NCBI RefSeq assembly: GCF_013177455.1
Contig: NZ_CP053660.1
Coordinates: 2,108,001 to 2,172,000, forward strand
Source of the DNA: Nocardioides marmotae
GTDB taxonomy: Bacteria; Actinomycetota; Actinomycetes; Propionibacteriales; Nocardioidaceae
Direction: 5' to 3'
Length of the DNA: 64,000 bases
Shown here: positions 38,096 through 46,837 of the stretch, piece after piece
Layout: every line of letters begins with the position of its first letter
How positions within the stretch are numbered: the first letter of the stretch is position 1
Made by a program: the position numbers and the translations under genes
Notes under the pieces: model-generated
Told to the model about the DNA's origin: nothing
The model's database searches: none
The model's input: only the letters and a program-made list of their open reading frames with translations

Positions 38096-38461
38096 CTACG
38101 GGGCCCCGCGGGGCTCCTCGTAGGCCGAGGTGTCGCGGAGGTCGTCGACCACGAGCAGGTCCTCGCGCACCTGCCCGGCGCGGAACGAGGCCCGGCCGAC
38201 CATGTGGCTGGCCACCACGCTGGTGGCCATCTGCAGGAGCACCACGAGCAGCAGCAGGCCGAGGACCGACGGCTCACGCAGGCGCAGCGCCAGCCCGGCG
38301 ACGACGAGCACCGTGCCGAGCACCTGGGGCTTGGTGGCGGCGTGCATGCGGCTCAGCAGGTCCGGCATCCGCACCTGGCCGATCGCCGCGACGAGGGTCA
38401 GGGCGGCGCCGACCAGGAAGCACGCCGCGGCCGCGCCGTCGGCGAGGAGGGTCCAGCTCAT
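38096..38461 (-). CDS. mnhG: Mrp/Mnh cation-proton antiporter subunit G
   Basis: A 121-residue membrane protein with three helices; VRMPDLLSRMHAATKPQVLGT is summarised by its P-D-x-x-x-R-x-H-A core, the hallmark of MnhG/PhaG. Last gene of the mnh operon, overlapping mnhF in ATGA. The C-terminal 30 residues are hydrophilic. Part of the multi-subunit Na+/H+ (or other cation) antiporter that supports pH and salt tolerance. Confidence 0.9.
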   Translation of the reverse strand: MSWTLLADGAAAACFLVGAALTLVAAIGQVRMPDLLSRMHAATKPQVLGTVLVVAGLALRLREPSVLGLLLLVVLLQMATSVVASHMVGRASFRAGQVREDLLVVDDLRDTSAYEEPRGAP

Positions 38462-38766
38462 GGGCGCCTCCCGGCAGCACGCTCGTCGTCGCCGTTCTCG
38501 GCCTGGAGGTCGTCGCTGCGGCTGGTGTAGCGCGCGACGCTCACCGCGCTGACGAAGGCGCACCCGGCCAGGACCACCAGCACCGGGAGCGCGTAGGTCT
38601 CGCCGGTGTGGGCGGTGAGCAGGGCGATCGCGCACACGGTGACCGCCACCATCACGTCGAGCGCGACGCTGCGGTCCAGGATCGTGGGCCCGATGGTCAT
38701 CCGGACGACGAGCAGCAGGGCCGCGACCACCAGGATGGCTCCGGCCACCACCAGGACGACGGTCAT
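38458..38766 (-). CDS. mnhF: Mrp/Mnh cation-proton antiporter subunit F
   Basis: A 102-residue three-helix protein. VRMTIGPTILDRSVALDVMV, by its GPT-x-x-DR-x-x-A-x-D residues, is the MnhF signature. Coupled by ATGA to mnhE upstream and mnhG downstream. The tail after the third helix is acidic and short. Acts only inside the antiporter complex. Confidence 0.9.
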   Translation of the reverse strand: MTVVLVVAGAILVVAALLLVVRMTIGPTILDRSVALDVMVAVTVCAIALLTAHTGETYALPVLVVLAGCAFVSAVSVARYTSRSDDLQAENGDDERAAGRRP

Positions 38767-39323
38767 GCGCGGACCTCCTTGTGCGGGCGCGGCGGGAGGG
38801 CTCGCAGCACCCGCTGCTCCAGGTCGAGGGCGTCGCGGCGGAACGCCTCGGCGCTCTCCCGGTCGGGCACGTCGAGCACGTGCAGGAACAGCGTGTGGGT
38901 CGACCGGCGGGCCTCGACGACCACCGACCCCGGGACGAGGGAGAGCATCGAGGCGACCAGGGTCATCACGAAGTCCGAGGAGCTCTCCAGGTCCACCGCG
39001 ACGACGGCGTTGCGGAACGGCCGCCGGCGCAGGACCACGCCGGAGACCTGGATGCTGGCGCGCACGACGTCGACCGCGAAGCGCCCGACCAGCGCGGCGA
39101 GGGCCAGCGGCCGCACGCCGGAGGCGAGGTCGATCGGGGGCAGGGGGAACATCACGCAGACCAGGACCGCGACGAGGACGCCGCCGATGACCAGCACCGG
39201 GGTGACCTCGCCCCACAGGGCCAGCCACACGAGGGTCAGCCAGAGCACGGCGAGCGGCTGCACGGCGCGGTAGCGCGCCGGCCGCGTGCTCCCGTCGCGT
39301 CGGGTGCGCAGCACCGGGCTCAT
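38763..39323 (-). CDS. mnhE: Mrp/Mnh cation-proton antiporter subunit E
   Basis: A 186-residue protein with two or three N-terminal helices and a soluble C-terminal domain. SMLSLVPGSVVVEARRSTHTLFLHVLD holds the family's TPGT-like (here VPGS) segment and the HVLD strand. Coupled to mnhD upstream (ATGA) and mnhF downstream. The N-terminal 20 residues are basic. Role is structural within the antiporter. Confidence 0.88.
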   Translation of the reverse strand: MSPVLRTRRDGSTRPARYRAVQPLAVLWLTLVWLALWGEVTPVLVIGGVLVAVLVCVMFPLPPIDLASGVRPLALAALVGRFAVDVVRASIQVSGVVLRRRPFRNAVVAVDLESSSDFVMTLVASMLSLVPGSVVVEARRSTHTLFLHVLDVPDRESAEAFRRDALDLEQRVLRALPPRPHKEVRA

Positions 39324-41023
39324 CGGTCCTCACCCGTCAGCACCGAGGTCAGGTACGGCCCGCGGTCGTGCAGGTCCGCGGCCGCGCGGTCGCACAGCGC
39401 GTAGAGCGGCCCGGCGACGACGCTGAGCAGCACGCTCGCGGTGACCAGCGCGGCCGCGGGGCCGAGCATGCCGCGGGGGGAGTCACGGTTGTCGTCGCCG
39501 GCCTCGATCAGGGTGTAGAAGTCCCGGTCGGGGGTGTCGTCGTCGCCGAGCCGCCGCGCCTCCTCGATGTCGGCGCGGGAGACCACGCCCCCGGCGGTGT
39601 GGACGTGCCCGCGGTGCGCGTGCACCGCGTGGGTGTCGTGCCCGGGCACCGGCTCCCCGCCGGCGTCGTCGGTGGCGCCGATCGCCTCGAGGGCCTCGTG
39701 GGCCTCCAGCGGCGTCCGCCAGAAGGCGACCGCCCACGTCTTGGCGACGGCGTACAGCGTCAGGAGGCTGGTGATCGCGCCGCCCGCGACCAGCGTCCAC
39801 GCCAGCGCGCTGCCGTCGTCCTGCGCGGCCTGGAAGAGCCCCACCTTGCCGATGAAGCCGGAGAACGGCGGGATGCCGGCGAGGTTCATCGCCGGGACGA
39901 AGAACAGCACCGCGAGCAGCGGCGCGATCCGGGCCAGGCCGCCGATCCGCATCAGGGCCGTGCTGCCGGCCCGCCGCTCGACCAGGCCCAGCACGAGGAA
40001 CAGCGCGGTCTGGATGGTGATGTGGTGGACGACGTAGAACGTGGTGCCGGCCGTCCCGGCCCGGCTGTCCAGCGCGATGCCGAGGATGAGGTAGCCGATG
40101 TGGCTGACCAGGGTGAAGGACAGCATCCGCTTGATGTCGGACTGCGCGACCGCGCCGAGGATCCCGACGAGCATCGTCAGCAGGGCGGCCCACAGCAGCA
40201 GGTCGGTCAGCGGGCTGTCGGGGAACAGCAGCGTCTGCATGCGCAGGATCGCGTAGACGCCGACCTTGGTGAGCAGGCCCGCGAAGACCGCGGTGACCGG
40301 CGCCGGGGCGGTGGGGTAGCTGTCCGGCAGCCAGAACGACAGCGGGAAGACCGCCGCCTTGATCGCGAACGTGGTCAGCAGGAGCAGCTGGATCATCAAC
40401 GAGACGTGGTCGGGCAGCTCGGCGAGCTTGTCGGCGAGGTCGGCCAGGGTCAGGGTCCCGGTCGCGGCGTAGGTGACCGCGAGGCTGATGAGGAACAGCG
40501 TCGAGGACAGCAGGTTGACCAGCACGTAGATCGTGCCCGCGCGGATCCGGGTCGCGGTGCCGCCCAGGGTCAGCAGGACGTAGCTCGCGAACAGCAGCAT
40601 CTCGAAGCTGACGAACAGGTTGAACAGGTCGCCGGCGAGGAAGGCGTTGGCGACGCCCGCGACGAGCACGAGGAACGTCGGGTGGTAGACTGAGAGCGGC
40701 GCACCCTCCTCGTCCTCGGTCATGCCCTGACCGACGGAGTAGGCGAGGACCGCGAGGGTCACCAGGGCGCTGACCAGCAGCATCAGGGCCGCGAGCCGGT
40801 CGGCGACGAGCACGATGCCGAGCCGCTCGGGCCAGGCGCCGATCCACACGGTCTGCGGGCCGTGCTGGTCGGCCTGGTAGAGCAGCACGCCGGCGATCGC
40901 GACGACGCCGCCGAGCACGGCCAGGCTCAACCAGCGCTGGATGTGGGGGTGCCGGCCCAGCGCGAGGGTGGCGCCGGCGCCGAGGATCGGCAGCAGGACC
41001 GGGAGGGGGACGAGGGCGTTCAC
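39320..41023 (-). CDS. mnhD: Mrp/Mnh cation-proton antiporter subunit D
   Basis: A 567-residue membrane protein of the NADH-quinone oxidoreductase (NuoN/M)-like antiporter family, about 14 helices. SFEMLLFASYVLLTLGG and FAIKAAVFPLSFWLPDSYP carry the conserved Glu and Lys used in proton movement. Unusual is a hydrophilic, His-rich insert (about residues 455-510) between the last helices, with HDTHAVHAHRGHVHTAGG. Start GTG overlapping the mnhC stop. Core proton-pumping subunit with MnhA. Confidence 0.92.
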   Translation of the reverse strand: MNALVPLPVLLPILGAGATLALGRHPHIQRWLSLAVLGGVVAIAGVLLYQADQHGPQTVWIGAWPERLGIVLVADRLAALMLLVSALVTLAVLAYSVGQGMTEDEEGAPLSVYHPTFLVLVAGVANAFLAGDLFNLFVSFEMLLFASYVLLTLGGTATRIRAGTIYVLVNLLSSTLFLISLAVTYAATGTLTLADLADKLAELPDHVSLMIQLLLLTTFAIKAAVFPLSFWLPDSYPTAPAPVTAVFAGLLTKVGVYAILRMQTLLFPDSPLTDLLLWAALLTMLVGILGAVAQSDIKRMLSFTLVSHIGYLILGIALDSRAGTAGTTFYVVHHITIQTALFLVLGLVERRAGSTALMRIGGLARIAPLLAVLFFVPAMNLAGIPPFSGFIGKVGLFQAAQDDGSALAWTLVAGGAITSLLTLYAVAKTWAVAFWRTPLEAHEALEAIGATDDAGGEPVPGHDTHAVHAHRGHVHTAGGVVSRADIEEARRLGDDDTPDRDFYTLIEAGDDNRDSPRGMLGPAAALVTASVLLSVVAGPLYALCDRAAADLHDRGPYLTSVLTGEDR

Positions 41024-41565
41024 CAGCCGGCTCCCTTCGCCTCGGCCGCGTCGGCGCGGAGCGGGTCGCTCTCGATCGGGTCGCCGGTGCGCGGATCGGC
41101 CCCGAGCGGGTCGTCGTGCGGACCCTCGCCGGGGTCGCCGCTGGAGTCGTCGCCGGGGAACTCCGAGGTCGTGGCGTCGTACGCCTCGGAGGTGACGTCG
41201 ATGGTCGCCAGGCGCCGCACGGTGGCGTCCTCGACGTCGTCCTGGACGTCGTCGTGGCCGTTGAGCTGCCAGCTGCGGTAGGCCATGGCCAGCACGAACG
41301 CCGTCGTGGCCATCGTGATGACGATGGCGGTGAGCACCATCGCCTGCGGGAGCGGGTCGGAGATGCCGGCGCCGTCGCCGTCCTTGCCGACGATCGGGGC
41401 CTTGCCGGCCGGGCCGCCGGCGACGAGGAAGCCGAGGCTGACGCCGTTGCCGATCATCACCAGGCCGACCAGCACCCGCGAGAGGCTCCGCTCGAGCAGC
41501 AGGTAGACCCCGCAGCCGAGCAGCGCCGCGGTGACGACCACCAGGGTCAGGTTGACGTCGATCAC
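41020..41565 (-). CDS. mnhC: Mrp/Mnh cation-proton antiporter subunit C with acidic tail
   Basis: A 181-residue NuoK-like protein. Three helices occupy residues 1-97 with VLVGLVMIGNGVSLGF and DPLPQAMVLTAIVI as conserved parts. Residues about 101-181 form an unusually long Asp/Glu/Gly/Pro-rich tail, net acidic and probably disordered. Starts with GTG overlapping the mnhA stop (GTGA). The core is standard; the tail is not typical of the short MnhC family. Confidence 0.9.
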   Translation of the reverse strand: MIDVNLTLVVVTAALLGCGVYLLLERSLSRVLVGLVMIGNGVSLGFLVAGGPAGKAPIVGKDGDGAGISDPLPQAMVLTAIVITMATTAFVLAMAYRSWQLNGHDDVQDDVEDATVRRLATIDVTSEAYDATTSEFPGDDSSGDPGEGPHDDPLGADPRTGDPIESDPLRADAAEAKGAGW

Positions 41566-44438
41566 GCGCGTGCCTCCTCGGCCTCGCGCAGGGCGCGCTG
41601 GATGTCGCGGTCGATGTGGGAGCCCAGGGCGCGCAGCAGGTCCAGGACCAGGCCGACGACCACGAGGTAGACCCCGATGTCGAAGCCGACCGAGGTCACC
41701 AGGTGCAGCGTGCCGAGCGGGCCGAGCGGGACGTCGAAGACGGCCGACTGGAGGACCTCGCCGCCGAAGGCCATGGGGATGACCGCGGCGAGGGCGGCGA
41801 TGGCCAGACCGGAGCCGATGAGCCGGCCGGCGTCGACCGGTGCGGCCTCGTTGAGCTCGTAGCGCCCGCCCGCGAGGTAGCGGACCACCAGCGCCAGGCC
41901 GGTCGTCATCCCGGCCGCGAAGCCGCCGCCCGGCGCGTTGTGCCCGGCGAGGAGCAGGTAGATCGAGATGACCACGAGGGTGTGGAAGACCAGCCGGGTC
42001 ATCACCTCGAAGATGATCGAGCGCTTGTCCGGCGGGAGGGTGCGGGACCCGGGCAGCCAGGCACGGCGGCCGGGCGCGGTCGGCACCTTGGGCACCGTCG
42101 TCGGGTAGGGGATCTCGTGGACCCGCCGGATCTCCGCGCCCCGGGTGTTGATGAAGATCAGGCTGGCCACGCCGGTCGCGGCGGTGATGAGGACGGCGAT
42201 CTCGCCGAGGGTGTCCCAGGCGCGGGTGTCGACGAGGATCACGTTGACGATGTTCTTGCCGCCGCCGAAGTCGACGGCCTGCTGCGGCAGCCCCAGCGAC
42301 ACCGGGTCGGCGGTGCGCGCGGAGACGGCCACGAGCAGGAAGCCCGCGGTGACCACGCCGACGCCCAGGCCGATCGCGGCGCGGACGTAGCGCTGGCGGC
42401 TGAGCGGTCGGTCGGTGAAGTACTCCGGGAGCCGGCGCAGCGCGAGGACGAAGACCACGACGGTCAGCGTCTCGACGAGCGCCTGGGTCAGCGCGAGGTC
42501 CGGGGCCCCGTGGACCACGAACAGCAGCGCCGTGCCGTAGCCGGTGACGCCGACGAGCAGGACGGCGCGGATCCGGCGGCGCGAGCGGGCGGTCATCACC
42601 GCGGCGCACACGATCACCACGCCGATGACGGCCTGCACGGGGGTGTCCCACACCCGCACGCGCAGGTCGCCGAGGCCGCGGACCATCGCCGAGCCGGGGA
42701 CGACGATGACGACGACCAGGATGATGCCGAGGTACGCCGCCGCGGAGCCGCGCTGCACGACACCGGTCAGCTCCACCGCGCTGCGGTCGAGCAGCCGCAT
42801 GCCGGCGTGGTAGGCCCGCTCCATGCTCCAGTCGTGCACGAACCGGGCCTGGAACCGGGCGACCGGCTCGCGGGCGAGGAACAGCAGGGCGCCGACGCCG
42901 AGGGAGAACGCGGTCAGCAGCAGCGGGAGGCCCACGCCGTGCCACAGGGTGAGCTCGGCCTCGTGGACACCGGGCGGGAACGCGTCGGCCTGCCCCGCGA
43001 GCGCCGTGCTCAGCGGGTGGCCGAGGAAGCCGAGGACCAGTGAGAGCGCCCCGAGGGCGACCGGGGCGGCGACGAACCCCGCGGACGGGCGGTGCACCTC
43101 CACCGGCTCGGCGACCGAGCGGCGGCCGAAGGCGCCCCACACGAAGCGGGCGGAGTACGCCGCGGTGAGCACCGAGCCGAGGACCACGCCGGCCAGGACG
43201 AGCCAGCCCGCGAGGTGCCCGAGGCCGGTGCCGTCGCCCTTCTCGGCGACGTCGAGCAGCGCGACGAGGACGCTCTCCTTGGCGACGTACCCCAGCAGCG
43301 GCGGGACGCCGGCCATCGAGGCCGCCGCGAGCCCGGCCGCGACGGCGAGCGCGGGCATCTTCCCGGCCAGGCCACTGAGCCGGCGCAGGTCGCGGGTGCC
43401 GGTGCTGTGGTCGATGATGCCGACGGTGAGGAACAAGGTGGCCTTGAACAGCGCGTGCGCCAGCAGGAGCGCGAGGCCGGCGAGCATGGCCGCGCGGGTG
43501 CCGGTGCCGAGCACCAGCACCAGGAAGCCCAGTTGGCTGACGGTGCCGTAGGCGAGCAGCAGCTTGAGGTCGTTCTGGCGCAGCGCCCGGATGCCACCGA
43601 GCAGCATCGTGGCGACACCGAGGGTGAGCAGGACCGCCCGCCAGCCGGGGACGCCCGCGAAGGCCGGGGCGAGGAGGGCGACGAGGTAGACGCCGGCCTT
43701 GACCATCGACGCGGCGTGCAGGTACGCGCTGACCGGGGTCGGGGCCGCCATCGCCGCCGGGAGCCAGAAGTGGAAGGGCACCAGGGCGGACTTGCTGATC
43801 GCCCCGATGAGCAGCAGGAGGACGGCGACCGTGACGGCCGTGCCGGCCGGCGGGTCGGCCAGGATCTCGCTGATCCGGAAGGTGCCGGCCTGGTGGCCCA
43901 GCATGATCGCGCCGACCAGCATCACCAGGCCGCCCAGGGTGGTGACCACCAGCGCCTGGATCGCCGCCCGGCGGCTGCTGCGCCGGGCGGAGTCGTGCCC
44001 GATCAGCAGGAAGGAGAAGACGGTCGTGAGCTCCCAGAACACGTAGAGCAGGAGCAGGTCGTCGGCGAGGACCAGGCCGAGCATCGCGCCGATGAAGGCG
44101 ACCAGGACGCCCGCGAACCGGGGCACGCCCGGCTCGTCGTCGTCGAAGTACCAGGCGCAGTAGGCGAGCACCAGGGCGCCGATGCCGAGCACCACCAGCG
44201 CCATCACCCACTGCAGGGTGCCCATGGCGAAGGCGAGCTCCATGCCGATGCTGTCGACCCAGGGGTGGACCTCGACGCGGGTCGCGCCGTCGACGACGTC
44301 GGGCCCGATCGCGGCGAGCCAGCCGGTGCCGGCGAGCGGGACGAGCGCGAGGGCGAGGAACGTGCGGCGGCCGCCGCGCAGGACTGCCCAGGGGGACAGC
44401 GCTGCCGCCGCGAGGAGAGCGGCGATCAGCAGCAGCAC
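41562..44438 (-). CDS. mnhA: Mrp/Mnh antiporter subunit A fused to subunit B
   Basis: A 958-residue membrane protein. The GTG at 44438 is selected because GGGAGGA lies about 12 nt upstream and the protein then begins directly with a hydrophobic helix (LLLIAALLAAAALSPW). The first 650 residues are the NuoL-like channel with YVFWELTTVFSFLLIG and ALFKATLFLTVG. The middle holds the MnhA C-terminal domain. The last about 180 residues are the MnhB domain with VFHTLVVISIYLLLAGHNAPGGGF. The A-B fusion explains the absence of a separate mnhB. First gene of the operon. Confidence 0.93.
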   Translation of the reverse strand: MLLLIAALLAAAALSPWAVLRGGRRTFLALALVPLAGTGWLAAIGPDVVDGATRVEVHPWVDSIGMELAFAMGTLQWVMALVVLGIGALVLAYCAWYFDDDEPGVPRFAGVLVAFIGAMLGLVLADDLLLLYVFWELTTVFSFLLIGHDSARRSSRRAAIQALVVTTLGGLVMLVGAIMLGHQAGTFRISEILADPPAGTAVTVAVLLLLIGAISKSALVPFHFWLPAAMAAPTPVSAYLHAASMVKAGVYLVALLAPAFAGVPGWRAVLLTLGVATMLLGGIRALRQNDLKLLLAYGTVSQLGFLVLVLGTGTRAAMLAGLALLLAHALFKATLFLTVGIIDHSTGTRDLRRLSGLAGKMPALAVAAGLAAASMAGVPPLLGYVAKESVLVALLDVAEKGDGTGLGHLAGWLVLAGVVLGSVLTAAYSARFVWGAFGRRSVAEPVEVHRPSAGFVAAPVALGALSLVLGFLGHPLSTALAGQADAFPPGVHEAELTLWHGVGLPLLLTAFSLGVGALLFLAREPVARFQARFVHDWSMERAYHAGMRLLDRSAVELTGVVQRGSAAAYLGIILVVVIVVPGSAMVRGLGDLRVRVWDTPVQAVIGVVIVCAAVMTARSRRRIRAVLLVGVTGYGTALLFVVHGAPDLALTQALVETLTVVVFVLALRRLPEYFTDRPLSRQRYVRAAIGLGVGVVTAGFLLVAVSARTADPVSLGLPQQAVDFGGGKNIVNVILVDTRAWDTLGEIAVLITAATGVASLIFINTRGAEIRRVHEIPYPTTVPKVPTAPGRRAWLPGSRTLPPDKRSIIFEVMTRLVFHTLVVISIYLLLAGHNAPGGGFAAGMTTGLALVVRYLAGGRYELNEAAPVDAGRLIGSGLAIAALAAVIPMAFGGEVLQSAVFDVPLGPLGTLHLVTSVGFDIGVYLVVVGLVLDLLRALGSHIDRDIQRALREAEEARA

Positions 44439-44619
44439 AGGCGGGTGTCCTCCCGGTCGGGATGGGCGTGGCGGGCGGAGCGGGCGACGGCTCCACGGAC
44501 TCCAATCGTACGGGGGTGCGAACCATTCCCCTGACCGGTGAGGCGTCCCTGGGCGAAGATGGGTGGTGGACCCCATAGAGGCGTGCGCGGGCCTCCGAAC
44601 CCGGGTCCGGCCCAGCCGC

Positions 44620-44625
44620 TAGCCT
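44620..44625 (+). promoter_or_regulatory. Predicted -10 box, leaderless promoter for the oxidoreductase remnant
   Basis: TAGCCT lies 6 nt before the GTG at 44632. This intact leaderless promoter now seems to drive the gene at 44718 through the short remnant. Confidence 0.45.
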
Positions 44626-44631
44626 CCGCCC

Positions 44632-44721
44632 GTGACGATCGAGGATGCCAGGGAAGCCGGCTGGGACGCGGGTGTGGCGGGCGTGGTGGTCGTCGGCAGC
44701 GGCTTCGGGGGCGCGGCATGA
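44632..44721 (+). pseudogene. 29-codon N-terminal remnant of an FAD-dependent (GMC-like) oxidoreductase
   Basis: A GTG-started frame of 29 residues. It ends in GVVVVGSGFGGAA, the classic dinucleotide-binding strand and GxGxxG loop that opens GMC/cholesterol-oxidase-like flavoproteins, and then stops. Nothing of the rest of such an enzyme follows. The stop overlaps the ATG of the next gene (ATGA). The simplest reading is an internal deletion that removed the enzyme's body but kept its promoter, start and coupling signal. It may also now serve as a leader peptide. Confidence 0.55.
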
Positions 44722-45179
44722 CCCGCCACACCCTCCGCAGCCTCCGGCGGGCCTGGTCCGGCCTGCGACCGCTCGCGCCCGAGGAGGTGCTGGCCACCTC
44801 GGTCGGCGACCTCCGGGCCTCCTTCGTCGCCCCGCTCGGCCGGGTCGCGCCCCGCGGCCTGGCGCTGGTCGGGCTGCGCGACTGGCACGGCAAGCGCTTC
44901 CGCGCCGACGACCGGGGCTCGGTCACCGGGGTCAACCTGGTCCGGCGGGGCGGTGCGCTGGAGGAGACGATGCCGATGGTCGTGACCCTCGGGGTCTCCC
45001 TCGTCGACGACCTGCCGGCGCTGCTGGTGACCTACCCGCCGAGCACCCGCAAGCCGTGGCCGTGGGTCCGCGACGAGCTGCGCGGGCTGCCCGACGGCAC
45101 GGTCGTCGGGATGACGGTCGTGGACCTCCCGGGGCTGCGTGCCGCCGGCGGCATGCCGTTCCTGCTCACGCCCGGCTGA
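44718..45179 (+). CDS. Conserved-looking protein of unknown function
   Basis: A 153-residue protein I do not recognise. Composition is normal for the genome. It has a GLRDWHGKRFRADDRG segment, a central beta-rich part (MPMVVTLGVSLVDDLPALLVTYPPS) and GMTVVDLPGLRAAGGMPFLL near the end. No signal peptide or membrane helix. Its only visible way to be translated is by coupling to the 29-codon oxidoreductase remnant (ATGA), which suggests it once belonged to an operon with that enzyme. Confidence 0.6.
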   Translation: MTRHTLRSLRRAWSGLRPLAPEEVLATSVGDLRASFVAPLGRVAPRGLALVGLRDWHGKRFRADDRGSVTGVNLVRRGGALEETMPMVVTLGVSLVDDLPALLVTYPPSTRKPWPWVRDELRGLPDGTVVGMTVVDLPGLRAAGGMPFLLTPG

Positions 45180-45253
45180 CCGGCCTCGCCGGCCCCACCA
45201 GCCCCCTGGGGCCCGTCTCCGGGCCCGAGGGCGGTCGACCCCGGGAAGCAGAA

Positions 45254-45299
45254 GATCCCACCGCCGGCCCGCCTTCCGGCGGGGCCCTGCGATGGGATC
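45254..45299 (-). terminator. Terminator after tRNA-Leu
   Basis: GATCCCA (45254-45260) pairs with TGGGATC (45293-45299), with CCCGCC/GGCGGG inside around TTCC. It lies 14 bp past the tRNA 3' end, and TCTTCTGCTTCCC follows on the minus strand. Confidence 0.75.
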
Positions 45300-45313
45300 C
45301 GATCCACTGATCT

Positions 45314-45401
45314 GGTGTCCGAGGGGGGACTTGAACCCCCACGCCCTAATACGGGCACTAGCACCTCAAGCTAGCGCGTCTGCCAATTCCGCCACCCGGA
45401 C
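45314..45401 (-). tRNA. tRNA-Leu (anticodon GAG)
   Basis: Read on the minus strand it begins GTCCGGGTGGCGGAATTGGC, has the anticodon loop CTTGAGG (anticodon GAG), a long variable arm (TGCCCGTATTAGGGCG), the T-loop GGTTCAAGTC and the end TCGGACA with CCA encoded (45314-45316). The acceptor stem pairs in all seven positions (one G-T). The long variable arm fits leucine. Mature length without CCA is 85 nt. Confidence 0.96.
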
Positions 45402-45479
45402 GAGTGCGGAGAAAACGTACTACACAGGTGTCGTGCGGACCGAATCGGGCAGGTCCTCGACCGGTGTCATGCTGGCCCC

Positions 45480-46805
45480 ATGGCCACGACTGCTCGGGAC
45501 GACGTGACGTACGACCCCGCTGCGGAGGTCGTCGACCTCTGCCGCGACCTGATCCGGATCGACACCTCCAACTACGGCGACCAGCAGGGGCCGGGGGAGC
45601 GGAAGGCGGCCGAGCACGTCGCGGCGCTCCTCGACGAGGTCGGCATCGGGAGCCGGTTGATCGAGTCCGAGCCCGGCCGCACCTCATTGATCGCCCACTG
45701 GGGCGGTGGCGGCAGCCGCGAGGACGCGCTGCTGCTGCACGGCCACCTCGACGTGGTCCCGGCGGCGGCCGAGGACTGGCAGGTCGACCCGTTCTCCGGT
45801 GAGATCCAGGACGGCTACGTGTGGGGCCGCGGCGCGGTCGACATGAAGGACTTCGACGCGATGCTGCTCTCGGTCGTGCGGGCCCGGCAGCAGGCGGGCC
45901 GGGCGCCGGAGCGGCCGGTCGTGCTCTGCTTCACCGCCGACGAGGAGGCCGGCGGCCACAAGGGCGCCCAGGTGATCGTCGAGCAGCACCGCGACGAGCT
46001 CGAGGGCGTGACCGAGGCCGTCGGCGAGGTGGGCGGGTTCTCCGCCACCGTCCGGGGCCGCCGGGTCTACCTGATCGAGGCCGCCGAGAAGGGCATGGCC
46101 TGGATGAAGCTCACCGCCCGCGGCCGCGCCGGCCACGGCTCGATGATCAACACCGACAACGCCGTCACCCGGCTCAGCGCGGCCGTCGCGCGGATCGGCG
46201 CGCACGAGTGGCCGGTGCGCCTGACGCCCACGATGGAGGTGCTGCTCGCGACGGTGGCCGACCTCGCGGGCACCGAGGCCACCCCCGAGAACGCCGCGAC
46301 GCTGATCGAGGAGTTCGGGGGAGCGGCGCGGATGCTCGGCGCGGTGATCAGCAACACGACCAACCCGACGATGCTGTCGGCGGGCTACAAGGTCAACGTG
46401 ATCCCCACCGAGGCGACGGCGTACGTCGACGGGCGCTTCCTGCCCGGCTTCGAGGACGAGTTCTTCGCGACCCTGGCCGAGCTGACCGGCGAGGGCATCG
46501 AGATCGAGCACGTCTCCCACCAGCAGCCCTGGGAGACGCCGTACGACGGCGACCTCGTCGCCGCGATGACCCGCTCGATCCTCGCCGAGGACGAGGAGGC
46601 CGTCGTCGCGCCGTACCTGATGAGCGGCGGCACCGACGCCAAGCACTTCCGCAAGCTCGGGATGCGCTCCTACGGGTTCGCCCCGCTGCGGCTGCCGGCC
46701 GACCTCGACTTCACCGCGCTCTTCCACGGCGTCGACGAGCGGGTGCCGGTCGACGCGCTGGAGTTCGGCGCGCGCGTCTTCGACCGGTTCCTCGACCAGG
46801 TCTGA
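45480..46805 (+). CDS. M20 family zinc peptidase (ArgE/DapE-like)
   Basis: A 441-residue metallopeptidase or deacylase. LHGHLDVVPA and GRGAVDMKDF give the first metal His and bridging Asp, TADEEAGG the general-base Glu with a metal Glu, and the dimerisation domain lies at about 205-330. The last His ligand is in FHGVDERVP. It hydrolyses an amide bond on an unknown N-acyl or dipeptide substrate. In M. tuberculosis the matching neighbour of this region is, as I recall, the gene named dapE2, but true succinyl-diaminopimelate activity is doubtful. ATG start; CATGCT 6 nt before it is a weak -10 candidate. Confidence 0.9.
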   Translation: MATTARDDVTYDPAAEVVDLCRDLIRIDTSNYGDQQGPGERKAAEHVAALLDEVGIGSRLIESEPGRTSLIAHWGGGGSREDALLLHGHLDVVPAAAEDWQVDPFSGEIQDGYVWGRGAVDMKDFDAMLLSVVRARQQAGRAPERPVVLCFTADEEAGGHKGAQVIVEQHRDELEGVTEAVGEVGGFSATVRGRRVYLIEAAEKGMAWMKLTARGRAGHGSMINTDNAVTRLSAAVARIGAHEWPVRLTPTMEVLLATVADLAGTEATPENAATLIEEFGGAARMLGAVISNTTNPTMLSAGYKVNVIPTEATAYVDGRFLPGFEDEFFATLAELTGEGIEIEHVSHQQPWETPYDGDLVAAMTRSILAEDEEAVVAPYLMSGGTDAKHFRKLGMRSYGFAPLRLPADLDFTALFHGVDERVPVDALEFGARVFDRFLDQV

Positions 46806-46837
46806 CCCCGGGGCCCGGGCCCGCTCCGGCGGACCCC

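Noticed and set aside
41020..44526. An 1168-codon frame on the minus strand across mnhA and mnhC
   Set aside because: Only its last 181 codons (mnhC) are protein-like; the rest is Arg/Pro/Gly shadow of mnhA.
44439..44576. Upstream 46-codon extension of mnhA
   Set aside because: Pro/Arg-rich, lacks membrane character, and a good GGGAGGA site precedes the GTG at 44438.
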